Counted from the first letter of the stretch, positions 9,286 to 18,651 are shown. The stretch is DNA of 64,000 bases from Saprospiraceae bacterium (GCA_016718205.1 JADKEB010000010.1:1-64000), one strand, 5' to 3'. Made by a program: numbers and translations. Notes: generated from the sequence alone by a model not told the origin.

Positions 9286-12200
9286 TTGGTAGTTGACAAT
9301 CCTTATAATGATGAAGATCTATCACAATATGACAAAATAATTTCTTTTGGTAATCAACTCACATTTCTTGATAAAACAGCTAATAAGATTAAAGTACAAT
9401 CACATAATTATTCAATGTCAAAAACTTTGCCATCAGAACTTGAAATAATAGATATTAAATATTCACAAAATAAGGAAATAATTGTATTAAGCGAATTTGA
9501 TCAGCCAGTCTTAATTAACGGTAAAACTTATAATAGTAACGGATTTTCAAATGGCATTGTATTAGTATTAGACTCTATTGGGAATATTCTATTTACAAAG
9601 ACAAAGGGCGAAACTTATGCCGAGATTATAGAAAAATTTGAAATTATAGATTCAACTGTGATAGCTTATCACGGTAAATCTTTTGGGAATAATGAAGATT
9701 GTGCTTTCATTAAAACTTTCTTCATGTATGATGAATGCCGCCTATATAAAGCACCTGATTTAGTTTTTGACACAATAAATTGTTCTTTGAAATCAGATTT
9801 TTACAATAAATTTAAAAACGACTCAACAATATTCTTTAATTTATTAAATAATGTTAACGGAATTTGGACTGAGGTTGATATTAAAATATTAGATGGATTG
9901 ACTACCATTCCTGCTTCAGGCGCATACAAACTTGTCTACAATAAATTGAATTGTGGGGAAAGATTTTCTTTACCTACTACAGTTCCAACTCATCCAGTAG
10001 CCACAATCACCGGAAATACCACCATCTGTAGTGGTCAGAGCACCACACTTACAGCGGCTGGTGGTACCGGCTACCTTTGGAGTACCGGTCAGACTACCGC
10101 AGCCATCACCGTGACACCATCTGTGCTGACTACCTACACCGTGACAGTCAGTAATGCTTCAGGATGCACACATGTAGCCAATACAACTGTCACAATTAAT
10201 CAGCCACCCGTACCCACCATCACTGGAAATACCACCATCTGTAGTGGACAAAGCACCACACTTACAGCAAGTGGAGGTACCGGCTACCTTTGGAGTACAG
10301 GTCAGAGTGCTGCAGCCATCACCGTGACACCATCTGTGCTGACTACATACACTGTGACAGTCAGTAATGCTTCAGGATGCACACATGTAGCCAATACAAC
10401 TGTCACAGTGAATCAGCTCCCCGTAGCCACTGTCACCGGAAATACCACCACGTGCAGTGGTCAGAGCACCACCCTTACAGCAAGTGGAGGTACCGGCTAC
10501 CTTTGGAGTACCGGTCAGACTACCGCAGCCATCACCGTGACACCATCTGTGCTGACTACCTACACCGTGACAGTCAGTAATGCTTCAGGATGCACACATG
10601 TAGCCAATACAACTGTCACAGTGAATCAGCTCCCTGTACCCACCATCACCGGAAATACCACTATCTGTAGTGGACAGACCACAACATTGACGGCAGCAGG
10701 GGGTACATCATATCTATGGTCAACCGGTCAAAATACAGCATCTATCACTATCGCACCTGCGGCTACTACCACTTATACTGTGACAGTTACAAATGCTTCA
10801 GGATGCACACATGTAGCCAATAAAGCAGTCACAATTAATCAACTCCCCGTAGCCAACATCACCGGAAATACCACTATCTGTAGTGGACAGACCACAACAT
10901 TGACGGCAGCAGGGGGTACATCATATCTATGGTCAACCGGTCAAAATACAGCATCTATCACTATCGCACCTGCGGCTACTACCACTTATACAGTGACAGT
11001 TACAAATGCTTCAGGATGCACACATGTAGCCAATAAAGCAGTCACAATTAATCAACTCCCCGTAGCCAACATCACCGGCAGTACGGCCATCTGTAGTGGA
11101 CAGGCCACAACATTGACGGCAGCAGGGGGTACATCATATCTTTGGTCAACCGGTCAGAATACGGCATCTATCACTATCGCACCCGCGGCTACTACCACTT
11201 ATACAGTGACAGTTACAAATGCTTCAGGATGCACACATGTAGCCAATACAACTGTCACAGTGAATCAGCTCCCCGTAGCCACTATCACCGGCAATACCAT
11301 AATTTGTATTGGCCAAAGTACTACACTTACAGCAGCAGGGGGTACATCATATCTTTGGTCAACCGGTCAGAATACGGCATCTATCACTATCGCACCCGCG
11401 GCTACTACCACTTATACAGTGACAGTTACAAATGCTTCAGGATGCACACATGTAGCCAATAAAGCAGTCACAATTAATCAGCTCCCCGTAGCCACCATCA
11501 CCGGCAATACTATAATTTGTATTGGCCAAAGTACTACACTTACAGCAAGTGGAGGTACCGGCTACCTTTGGAGCACAGGTCAGACTACCGCAGTCATCAC
11601 CGTGGCGCCATCTGTGCTGTCTACCTACACTGTGACAGTGACTTCAACCAATGGATGCACGGCTAAAGCATCTACCACTGTGACCCAAAATGGAACATCA
11701 CTAATTGCTACAGCATCCAACGACGGTCCATTATCATGTTCAAAAAGTATAGTAACCCTTACAGCAACCGGTGGTGGAGCCTATTCCTGGAGTGGTGGTG
11801 AAACCACTGCTTCCAAAGTTATCACTGCACCCGGCACCTATACAGTTACTGTCACTAGTAATAATGGATGTACAACAACTGCATCCAGCATTGTAACCAC
11901 TACTGGCGACCTTACAACTTTATCTATCCCGGATATCACAGTCTGCGGCACTACACCTCCGCCTATAGTCCTTCCAGGACCGGCACCTACGATAGTGACC
12001 AACAAAACAGTCTGGGACTTTGAGACCACAACATCAGCCCCTGGAGTCTCGCAAAATCCTGCTGTTGCAGCATCAGGTTCATTCACAGCCGGTGGAGGTC
12101 TTACCGGTGTAGCTATGCAGACTGCAAGTAGGGAGTGTTCAAAGTCAATTTCAGCCACTGGATTTACCACTACCCTACAGAATGCCACAGAGCAAAATGA

Positions 12201-14646
12201 CTACTTTGAGTTTTGTATTGGCAGTTCAGGTCCTGCTCATCAATTACTTGAAGTTAAATCCATCCAGTGGAACCATAGAAGAACAAATGGTTTTAGCTTT
12301 GCTTCCTGGACACTTGTCAATGCTCAGAATCCTGGTCAGGTGTTATCATCAGGGTCGATTTCTGAAGAACCTGGGAAGACGATTACTGCCTTACCATGTA
12401 CACCAGTGATCGTTAACCTTCCTCCAAACCATTCTACAGGTTGTTTCAGGATTTACTATTGGGGTATCAATTTTCCTATGGAGAGAATTGACATTGATCA
12501 TGTAGAGATTACCTCATCCTATTTTACAAATGGCACACTTTACAAATTTTATAGCCAAAATCCTGTGTTGAATCCCGGAGCAGTTCCGATACACATTGGT
12601 AATACTTTTACACCTACTACGACCGTGAGCACATCTCCACAAAAATTGTGGGTAGTAGCACAACAAAATAATACCACCTGCAAAAGTGTTCCAAAAGAAG
12701 TGACCATTGCTGTACATCCTTCTTTTACTCCATCTGTGAGTAACGATGGTCCGCTATCATGTACAAAATCAAATGTAACCATCACAGCTACAGGTGGCGG
12801 TACATACTCCTGGAGTGGTGGAGGTACCACTGCTTCAAAGGTCGTCACAACACCTGGAAGTTACGCGGTGACCGTTACAAATACCTCAGGGTGCTCTGGT
12901 TCTGCCACAAGTATTGTAAATCAAACTAATACTGGTATGAGTGCAACGGCCACAAACGACGGCCCTTTGACTTGTGTCAAATCTAGTGTGACCCTAACAG
13001 CGACTGGTGGTGGTACTTACTCGTGGTCAGGCGGTGGCACTTCATCTACAAAAGTAGTGACAACACCAGGCACGTATACAGTGACGGTGACATCATCGAA
13101 TGGTTGCACAGCATCAACATCAACCACAGTGTCCCAAAATATCACTCTGCCGTCGGTAACTGCTACCAATGATGGGCCTATTACCTGTAATAAAACGAGT
13201 GTGACCCTTACAGCTACAGGTGGCGGTACCTACTCCTGGAGTGGTGGAGGTACCAATGCTTCAAAGGTAGTCACAACACCTGGAAGCTACACTGTGACTG
13301 TTACAAATACTGCAGGGTGTTCAACGTCCGCAACAAGTATAGTGACATCAGATTTCGCAATACCTACAGTTTCTGTAAATAATACTGGCCCGCTTACATG
13401 TTTTAATAGTTCAGTTAGCCTTTGGGCGTTTGGTGGCGGGACTTACTTATGGGAAAATGGTCTTAATTTCTACCATAGGATAGTCACTGCTCCTGGTACT
13501 TATACTGTGACAGTCACCGGAGAGAATGGTTGTAGTGCAACGGGAACTACTACAGTATTGGCAGACCCTGCATTTCCAAGGGTAACAAATGATGGGCCTC
13601 TCTCATGTTCTAAGCGTCAGGTGACACTATATGCTGCAGGTGGTACAAATTATTCTTGGTCAGGAGGTGGCACAGGTAATACCAAAATTGTCACCTCACC
13701 AGGTACATACTACGTGACTATCACAGGCCATTCATGTCCATTTCTTATATCACAAACCATTAATTCACCATTCTTTTCTACTGTAACCATAAATGGTACC
13801 ATTCTTAATCCATCGATTAGCAACGATGGCCCAATCTCATGCACAAAACCAAGTGTAACGCTCACTGCGACAGGTGGTGGTACCTACTCCTGGAGTGGCG
13901 GTGGTACCAATGCTTCAAAGATCGTCACAACACCTGGAAACTACACTGTGACCGTTACAAATACAGCAGGGTGCTCTGCTTCTGCCACAAGTGTTGTAAA
14001 TCAGACAGATTCCGGTATTAGTGCAACGGTCACAGACGATGGCCCTTTGACTTGTGTCAAATCAAGTGTGACCCTCACAGCGACTGGTAATGGCACTTAT
14101 CTATGGTCCGGAGGCGGCACTTCATCTACAAAAGTGGTAACAATACCAGGCACGTATACAGTGACGGTGACATCATCGAATGGATGTACAGCAGCATCAT
14201 CCACTACAGTGACCCAAAATATCACAACACCGACAATAACAGCTACCAATGACGGACCTATTACCTGTAATAAAACGAGTGTGACCCTCACAGCGACTGG
14301 TAATGGCACTTATCTATGGTCCGGAGGCGGCACTTCATCTACAAAAGTGGTAACAATACCAGGCACGTATACAGTGACGGTGACATCATCGAATGGATGC
14401 ATAACTTCTGCATCCACTACAGTGACCCAAAACATCACAACACCAGTTGCATCAGCATCCAACAACGGCCCACTCACATGTAGTGTAACCAGTGTAACCT
14501 TGACAGCCACAGGTGGAGCGTACTTACCTGTGGAGTGGTGGGGGAACTACCAATACAAAAATTGTAAATTTACCAGGCACTTACACAGTAACCGTCACAG
14601 GGACGAATGGATGTATATCCACTGCAATGACAACTGTCTCATCTGA
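9286..14646 (+). CDS. Giant protein piece 8: linker, A-repeat array, lectin-like insert and first B-repeats
   Basis: This is the longest uninterrupted piece (1,786 codons). Residues about 1-236 are a beta-rich linker. Next come eight 71-residue A-type repeats (ITGNTTICSGQ...YLWSTGQ...YTVTV...SGCTHVAN), one B-type repeat, and a roughly 270-residue insert with an SxxF/FEFCIGSS jelly-roll look (11910-12720). About nine B-type repeats (NDGPLTC...YSWSGGG...PGTYTVTV...NGC) follow. Each repeat has two conserved Cys about 45 residues apart, a likely intradomain disulfide. The frame is lost at about 14530, where an extra base turns YLWSGGG into LPVEWWG. Such arrays act as long stalks or adhesive surfaces in T9SS-exported proteins. 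That role is inferred here. Confidence 0.7.
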   Translation: MVVDNPYNDEDLSQYDKIISFGNQLTFLDKTANKIKVQSHNYSMSKTLPSELEIIDIKYSQNKEIIVLSEFDQPVLINGKTYNSNGFSNGIVLVLDSIGNILFTKTKGETYAEIIEKFEIIDSTVIAYHGKSFGNNEDCAFIKTFFMYDECRLYKAPDLVFDTINCSLKSDFYNKFKNDSTIFFNLLNNVNGIWTEVDIKILDGLTTIPASGAYKLVYNKLNCGERFSLPTTVPTHPVATITGNTTICSGQSTTLTAAGGTGYLWSTGQTTAAITVTPSVLTTYTVTVSNASGCTHVANTTVTINQPPVPTITGNTTICSGQSTTLTASGGTGYLWSTGQSAAAITVTPSVLTTYTVTVSNASGCTHVANTTVTVNQLPVATVTGNTTTCSGQSTTLTASGGTGYLWSTGQTTAAITVTPSVLTTYTVTVSNASGCTHVANTTVTVNQLPVPTITGNTTICSGQTTTLTAAGGTSYLWSTGQNTASITIAPAATTTYTVTVTNASGCTHVANKAVTINQLPVANITGNTTICSGQTTTLTAAGGTSYLWSTGQNTASITIAPAATTTYTVTVTNASGCTHVANKAVTINQLPVANITGSTAICSGQATTLTAAGGTSYLWSTGQNTASITIAPAATTTYTVTVTNASGCTHVANTTVTVNQLPVATITGNTIICIGQSTTLTAAGGTSYLWSTGQNTASITIAPAATTTYTVTVTNASGCTHVANKAVTINQLPVATITGNTIICIGQSTTLTASGGTGYLWSTGQTTAVITVAPSVLSTYTVTVTSTNGCTAKASTTVTQNGTSLIATASNDGPLSCSKSIVTLTATGGGAYSWSGGETTASKVITAPGTYTVTVTSNNGCTTTASSIVTTTGDLTTLSIPDITVCGTTPPPIVLPGPAPTIVTNKTVWDFETTTSAPGVSQNPAVAASGSFTAGGGLTGVAMQTASRECSKSISATGFTTTLQNATEQNDYFEFCIGSSGPAHQLLEVKSIQWNHRRTNGFSFASWTLVNAQNPGQVLSSGSISEEPGKTITALPCTPVIVNLPPNHSTGCFRIYYWGINFPMERIDIDHVEITSSYFTNGTLYKFYSQNPVLNPGAVPIHIGNTFTPTTTVSTSPQKLWVVAQQNNTTCKSVPKEVTIAVHPSFTPSVSNDGPLSCTKSNVTITATGGGTYSWSGGGTTASKVVTTPGSYAVTVTNTSGCSGSATSIVNQTNTGMSATATNDGPLTCVKSSVTLTATGGGTYSWSGGGTSSTKVVTTPGTYTVTVTSSNGCTASTSTTVSQNITLPSVTATNDGPITCNKTSVTLTATGGGTYSWSGGGTNASKVVTTPGSYTVTVTNTAGCSTSATSIVTSDFAIPTVSVNNTGPLTCFNSSVSLWAFGGGTYLWENGLNFYHRIVTAPGTYTVTVTGENGCSATGTTTVLADPAFPRVTNDGPLSCSKRQVTLYAAGGTNYSWSGGGTGNTKIVTSPGTYYVTITGHSCPFLISQTINSPFFSTVTINGTILNPSISNDGPISCTKPSVTLTATGGGTYSWSGGGTNASKIVTTPGNYTVTVTNTAGCSASATSVVNQTDSGISATVTDDGPLTCVKSSVTLTATGNGTYLWSGGGTSSTKVVTIPGTYTVTVTSSNGCTAASSTTVTQNITTPTITATNDGPITCNKTSVTLTATGNGTYLWSGGGTSSTKVVTIPGTYTVTVTSSNGCITSASTTVTQNITTPVASASNNGPLTCSVTSVTLTATGGAYLPVEWWGNYQYKNCKFTRHLHSNRHRDEWMYIHCNDNCLI
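9994..11697 (+). repeat. A-type tandem repeat array, about 8 x 213 bp, coding
   Basis: Matching landmarks (ggaaatacc at 10012 and 10225; accggaaata at 10648 and 10861) give an exact 213-bp period, or 71 codons. Units 4 and 5 are almost identical at DNA level and units 6 and 7 nearly so. Unit 8 has a B-like tail (NGCTAKAS), a transition between the families. Confidence 0.9.
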
Positions 14647-16672
14647 TGGATCAACTGTCAATGCCACAGCGTCAAATGATGGTCCATTGACGTGTACCAA
14701 AACGAGTGTAACACTAACAGCGACAGGCGGTGGCAGTTATGTTTGGTCCGGAGGCGGCACTTCATCTACAAAAGTAGTGACAACACCAGGCACGTATACA
14801 GTGACGGTGACATCATCGAATGGTTGCACAGCAGCATCATCAACCACAGTGACCCAAAATATCACAACACCGTCGGTAACTGCTACCAATGACGGACCGT
14901 TGACTTGTACGAAGACAAGTGTGACACTCTCTGCCACTGGTAATGGCACTTATCTATGGTCCGGAGGCGGCACTTCATCTACAAAAGTGGTAACAATACC
15001 AGGCACGTATACAGTGACGGTGACATCATCGAATGGATGCATAACTTCTGCATCCACTACAGTGACCCAAAACATCACACCGCCTTCCATAACTGCTACT
15101 AATGACGGTCCACTCACCTGTAGTATATCAAGTGTGACCCTCACCGCGACAGGAGGTGGTACATACGCATGGTCAGGTGGTGGCACAGGTGCTACAAAAG
15201 TAGTGACTGCTCCCGGTACATATACAGTCACAGTTACATCTGCCAATGGATGTACTGCAACTGCAGCGACCAATGTTATCTCTAATGGTTCTTCTATCAC
15301 AGGAAATAGCATCATTACCAGTACCTTTTCTATATGTCGCTATGAACCGATTACCATTATAGGATCAACACCAGTTCCGGCAGGTGGCGCATATTCATGG
15401 GAGTTAAATCTTTATGGCAGTGGTTTTTCGGTCGTTCCTGGCGAAAATTCAAAGGACTACCATATGGATATTTCTGATCTTGGAAGTATTCAATTACGTC
15501 GTAAATATACAGTAGGTTCGTGTTTTACATACTCTCCGGTACTTAATGGTATCATCAAACCCACACCTAATGTACAAATTAGTGCTCCAAGTACTATTTG
15601 TTACGGTCAAAATGCAACTTTGGAAGCAACTGGAGCACAATCATATATATGGTTTGATGCACAAAGTAATCAAATTGTGGGTTATGGCAATACTTATACC
15701 ACACCAAATTTATATTCTGGCAAAGCATATGCTGTAACTGGAACGTCAAATGGATGCGAAGGTTGGGATAGCCGCTGGGTAGAAGTAAGCAACATCTCAG
15801 CTTCTATTTCCGGTCCAACACAGGTATGCCCGGGGCAGACAGCATCACTTACAGCATCAGGTGGCCCAGATGCATTTTGGTACAAATGGAATACCGGTTC
15901 TACTAGTCAGACAATTGCAATCACTTCTGCAGGCACATATACTGTCACAGTATCCAATTACTCGAAAACCTGCAGTGCTACTGCCACACACACTGTAACC
16001 TTTACACCACCGACAGTAACTGCTACAAATGACGGCCCGCTTACATGTGCTAAATCAAATGTAACCCTTACAGCCACCGGCGGCGGCACTTATTTATGGT
16101 CAGGTGGTGGTACATCACCTACAAAAGTAGTGTCTTCATCAGGCACATACACTGTTACCGTCACTGGAGAAAATGGGTGTACAGCTTCTGCATCAACAGT
16201 GGTGACCCAAAACTTTACCGTACCAAGCGTATCCGCTTCCAATGATGGTCCCATCACTTGCAATAAGGCAAGTGTAACCCTCACTGCCTCTGGTGGAGGT
16301 ACATATGTATGGACAGGTGGTGGTACATCACCTACAAAAGTAGTGTTTTCATCAGGCACATATACTGTTACCGTAACTGGAGAAAATGGATGTACAGCTT
16401 CTGCATCAACAGTGGTGACCCAAAACTTTACCGTACCAAGCGTATCCGCTTCCAATGATGGTCCCATCACTTGCAATAAGGCAAGTGTAACCCTCACTGC
16501 CTCTGGTGGAGGTACATATGTATGGACAGGAGGTGGTACATCACCTACAAAAGTAGTGTCTTCATCAGGCACATATACTGTTACCGTAACTGGAGAAAAA
16601 TGGATGTACAGCTTCTGCATCAACATTGGTGACCCAAAACTTTACCGTACCAAGCGTATCCGCTTCCAATGA
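14513..16672 (+). CDS. Giant protein piece 9: B-repeats and second insert
   Basis: The piece resumes the B-repeat interrupted at about 14530 (YLWSGGGTTNTKIV). It carries about four B-type repeats and a roughly 240-residue insert (15291-16005) containing two diverged Ig-like units (STICYGQNATLEATG, TQVCPGQTASLTASG). It then re-enters B-repeats from 16006. An extra A at about 16596 (GAAAAATGG where sister repeats have GAAAATGG) shifts the frame. The last 25 residues are therefore artefactual. There is no start signal at 14513. Confidence 0.65.
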   Translation: MERTYLWSGGGTTNTKIVNLPGTYTVTVTGTNGCISTAMTTVSSDGSTVNATASNDGPLTCTKTSVTLTATGGGSYVWSGGGTSSTKVVTTPGTYTVTVTSSNGCTAASSTTVTQNITTPSVTATNDGPLTCTKTSVTLSATGNGTYLWSGGGTSSTKVVTIPGTYTVTVTSSNGCITSASTTVTQNITPPSITATNDGPLTCSISSVTLTATGGGTYAWSGGGTGATKVVTAPGTYTVTVTSANGCTATAATNVISNGSSITGNSIITSTFSICRYEPITIIGSTPVPAGGAYSWELNLYGSGFSVVPGENSKDYHMDISDLGSIQLRRKYTVGSCFTYSPVLNGIIKPTPNVQISAPSTICYGQNATLEATGAQSYIWFDAQSNQIVGYGNTYTTPNLYSGKAYAVTGTSNGCEGWDSRWVEVSNISASISGPTQVCPGQTASLTASGGPDAFWYKWNTGSTSQTIAITSAGTYTVTVSNYSKTCSATATHTVTFTPPTVTATNDGPLTCAKSNVTLTATGGGTYLWSGGGTSPTKVVSSSGTYTVTVTGENGCTASASTVVTQNFTVPSVSASNDGPITCNKASVTLTASGGGTYVWTGGGTSPTKVVFSSGTYTVTVTGENGCTASASTVVTQNFTVPSVSASNDGPITCNKASVTLTASGGGTYVWTGGGTSPTKVVSSSGTYTVTVTGEKWMYSFCINIGDPKLYRTKRIRFQ

Positions 16673-17196
16673 TGGGCCCCATCACTTGCAATAAGGCAAG
16701 TGTAACCCTCACTGCCTCTGGTGGAGGTACATATGTATGGACAGGTGGTGGTACATCACCTACAAAAGTAGTGTCTTCATCAGGCACATATACTGTTACC
16801 GTAACTGGAGAAAATGGATGTACAGCTTCTGCATCAACATTGGTGACCCAAAACTTTACCGTACCAAGCGTATCCGTTTCCAATGCTGGTCCCATCACTT
16901 GCAATAAGGCAAGTGTAACCCTCACTGCCTCTGGTGGAGGTACATATGTATGGACAGGTGGTGGTACATCATCTACAAAAGTAGTGTTTTCATCAGGCAC
17001 ATACACTGTTACCGTCACTGGAGAAAATGGATGTACAGCTTCTGCATCAACAGTGGTGACCCAAAACTTTACCGTACCAAGCGTATCCGTTTCCAATGAT
17101 GGTCCCCTCACTTGCAATAAGGCAAGTGTAACCCTCACTGCCTCTGGTGGAGGTACATATGTATGGACAGGTGGTGGTACATCACCTACAAAGTAG
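16669..17196 (+). CDS. Giant protein piece 10: near-identical B-repeats
   Basis: It picks up the sense after a second extra base at about 16675 (GGGCCCC where sister copies read GGTCCC). It holds two complete B-repeats and most of a third, nearly identical to the repeats at 16200-16600. It ends because one A is missing at about 17190 (ACAAAGTAG against ACAAAAGTAG). The near-identity of these copies suggests recent expansion, and also makes assembly here difficult. Confidence 0.65.
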   Translation: MMGPITCNKASVTLTASGGGTYVWTGGGTSPTKVVSSSGTYTVTVTGENGCTASASTLVTQNFTVPSVSVSNAGPITCNKASVTLTASGGGTYVWTGGGTSSTKVVFSSGTYTVTVTGENGCTASASTVVTQNFTVPSVSVSNDGPLTCNKASVTLTASGGGTYVWTGGGTSPTK

Positions 17197-18395
17197 TGGC
17201 GTCATCAGGCACATATACTGTTACCGTAACTGGAGAAAATGGATGCACAGCTTCTGCATCAACATTGGTGACCCACCAAAAAAACCAAAAAAAAAAAAAA
17301 AAAAAAAACTTTACCGCACCAAGCGTATCTGTTTCCAATGATGGTCCCATCACATGTGCAAAGTCAAGTGTAACCCTCACTGCCTCTGGAGGAGGTACAT
17401 ATGTCTGGAGTAATGGGGCTGCGACCCAAACAACAACTGTCAGTATAGAAGGTACTTTTACGGTAACAGTCACAGGAATGAATGGATGTACATCAACTGC
17501 TGCTACTACTGTACAAATGTATGTAAATAAACCAAACGCATCAATTCTTAACGACGGTCCAACGATATGTGAAGATGAATCAAGCAATTTTAGTGAAGAA
17601 AATAGTAGTTTCAAAAATAATCATAATAATAGCTTAACAACAGCTAGAAGTTTAACACCATCTTTATCATCTGCTTACATGGTACCTGCTCCAGGAAATG
17701 GGTGTTGGATAGTATTATGTGGTGAAAATAGCACTGTTAATCTATATGCTTTAGCTTCTGAAGGCCACAGCTTTTTCTGGAGTAATGGTTCAAACTCTAG
17801 CTCAATTATAGCTGAAGAAGGCTCATATACATTAACTGTAACAAATCAATTGGGCTGCACCAGTTCAAATACAGTAGTTGTTAGCAATTGTGGTACACCT
17901 GATATCACACCAGCAAATTACCCTGATTGTCATGTGACCTGGGATGCAGGTGGTGGTTGTCTATTGCAAATATTTGATGGTATTCAATGGTACGACATTG
18001 AAAATCAGAGTGGCTACTTTTTAGGCAACTGTAATTTTTCATATAGATTGTACAAGCCATGTGCATCAGGTATCACATCATATGATAATGAAGATGATCA
18101 TAAGAAAAGTAAAGTATTGACTAAGAATCATTTTGAACCCATAGAGTTTAAGTTTTATCCAAATCCTTTTAACTCATCTGTAAACTTTGAAACCTTTTCT
18201 GTCTTTCAAACTGAAATCAATTTAGAAGCCTACAATAGTATTGGTGCTCTTTGTGCAAAAACAAAACTAACGATAAACAAAGGACACAGTAATTATTATC
18301 TTGATGCTTTTGAAAGATTATTACCCGGTATTTATAATATCAAAATTATTAATAATTCTGGACATAGGTTTACTAAACTTGTAAAAGTAGAATAA
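17163..18395 (+). CDS. Giant protein piece 11: last repeats and T9SS C-terminal sorting domain
   Basis: After finishing the B-repeat broken at 17190 it contains a lysine tract encoded by the A-rich insertion at 17276-17308, one intact B-repeat, a diverged repeat (FFWSNGSNSSS), and a Cys-containing region (CHVTWDAGGGC). The final 80 residues are a type-A T9SS sorting domain: FKFYPNPFNSSVNFE, then YNSIGALCAKTKL, then LLPGIYNIKIINNSG and a basic tail KLVKVE. Family knowledge: this domain directs export through the type IX system and is usually cleaved. It is followed by a strong terminator at 18453. Confidence 0.8.
   Translation: MDRWWYITYKVVASSGTYTVTVTGENGCTASASTLVTHQKNQKKKKKKNFTAPSVSVSNDGPITCAKSSVTLTASGGGTYVWSNGAATQTTTVSIEGTFTVTVTGMNGCTSTAATTVQMYVNKPNASILNDGPTICEDESSNFSEENSSFKNNHNNSLTTARSLTPSLSSAYMVPAPGNGCWIVLCGENSTVNLYALASEGHSFFWSNGSNSSSIIAEEGSYTLTVTNQLGCTSSNTVVVSNCGTPDITPANYPDCHVTWDAGGGCLLQIFDGIQWYDIENQSGYFLGNCNFSYRLYKPCASGITSYDNEDDHKKSKVLTKNHFEPIEFKFYPNPFNSSVNFETFSVFQTEINLEAYNSIGALCAKTKLTINKGHSNYYLDAFERLLPGIYNIKIINNSGHRFTKLVKVE
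17276..17308 (+). other. A-homopolymer insertion inside a B-repeat (probable assembly artefact)
   Basis: Where every sister repeat reads acccaaaacttta, this copy carries an extra 30 bases, almost all A with two CC pairs. Spacing between cacttg at 17109 and cacatg at 17351 is 242 rather than 213, which equals +30 with the 1-base loss at 17190. Confidence 0.75.
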
Positions 18396-18452
18396 AAAAA
18401 GGGTCTGATATCGACAAAATCTATCTATTTGATAAAATATTATTCTAATGTG

Positions 18453-18487
18453 ACTGCCTGACAAATAAAGTCGGGCAGTTTTTTTTT
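18453..18487 (+). terminator. Rho-independent terminator after the giant gene
   Basis: A 10-bp stem ACTGCCTGAC / GTCGGGCAGT (one G-T pair) with a 7-nt AT loop is followed by nine T. It lies 58 nt past the stop at 18395. Confidence 0.88.
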
Positions 18488-18651
18488 ATAGTGTTTTCAT
18501 AACCCGAAAAAAGAGCAAAAAAAAATGCTGCCCACTTTCTCACTGGCAACGGGTGCTGAAATCCAATGACATTGTAGGCAGCGGCCAGGACAAAAGTAAT
18601 AGTTTTGCGGATGTTCTGTGATCTGGCCGAAATCTGATATTCTAATTTAAG

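Larger units (their letters stand above)
12721..17527 (+). repeat. B-type tandem repeat array, about 20 x about 213 bp with one insert, coding
   Basis: Units share NDGP(L/I)TC, TLTA(T/S)GGGTY, W(S/T)GGGT and GTYTVTVT. The landmark cacttg at 16255 and 16468 gives the same 213-bp period as the A array. The array is interrupted at about 15291-16005 by a non-repeat insert. One outlying B unit lies at 11698-11909. Units between 16200 and 17250 are nearly identical to each other. Confidence 0.88.
3868..18395 (+). pseudogene. Reconstructed giant gene: M23 peptidase + SprB-like repeats + Ig-like repeat arrays + T9SS sorting domain (frame-broken as read)
   Basis: Successive open pieces at 3868-4398, 4379-5086, 5061-6419, 6349-7887, 7749-8174, 8060-8494, about 8427-8767, 8768-9280, 9286-14646, 14513-16672, 16669-17196 and 17163-18395 join end to end in protein sense. 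Only the first piece has a signal peptide and only the last a sorting domain. Together they would encode about 4,840 residues. In order: signal peptide, M23 peptidase (H59, D63, H132, H134), beta-rich linker, SprB-like repeats, a propeller-like linker, eight A-type Ig-like repeats, a lectin-like insert, about 20 B-type Ig-like repeats with a second insert, and the T9SS tail. At least a dozen single-base shifts interrupt it, many at homopolymers. They are either consensus errors or recent decay. Predicted location: exported by the type IX system and anchored on, or released from, the outer surface. Confidence 0.65.

Noticed and set aside
3868..9290. Programmed frameshifting as the explanation for the many shifts
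   Set aside because: There are too many sites, both +1 and -1, without recurring slippery motifs or downstream structures, and they also affect the unrelated lipoprotein.
16090..17138. Long minus-strand open frames across the B-repeats
   Set aside because: They mirror the repetitive plus-strand gene, have low-complexity Val/Pro/Thr composition and lack any start or export signal.
9994..17527. Regular 213-bp repeats as a possible CRISPR or non-coding satellite
   Set aside because: The units are far longer than CRISPR repeats, have no spacers, and encode in-frame Ig-like domains with conserved Cys and aromatic residues.
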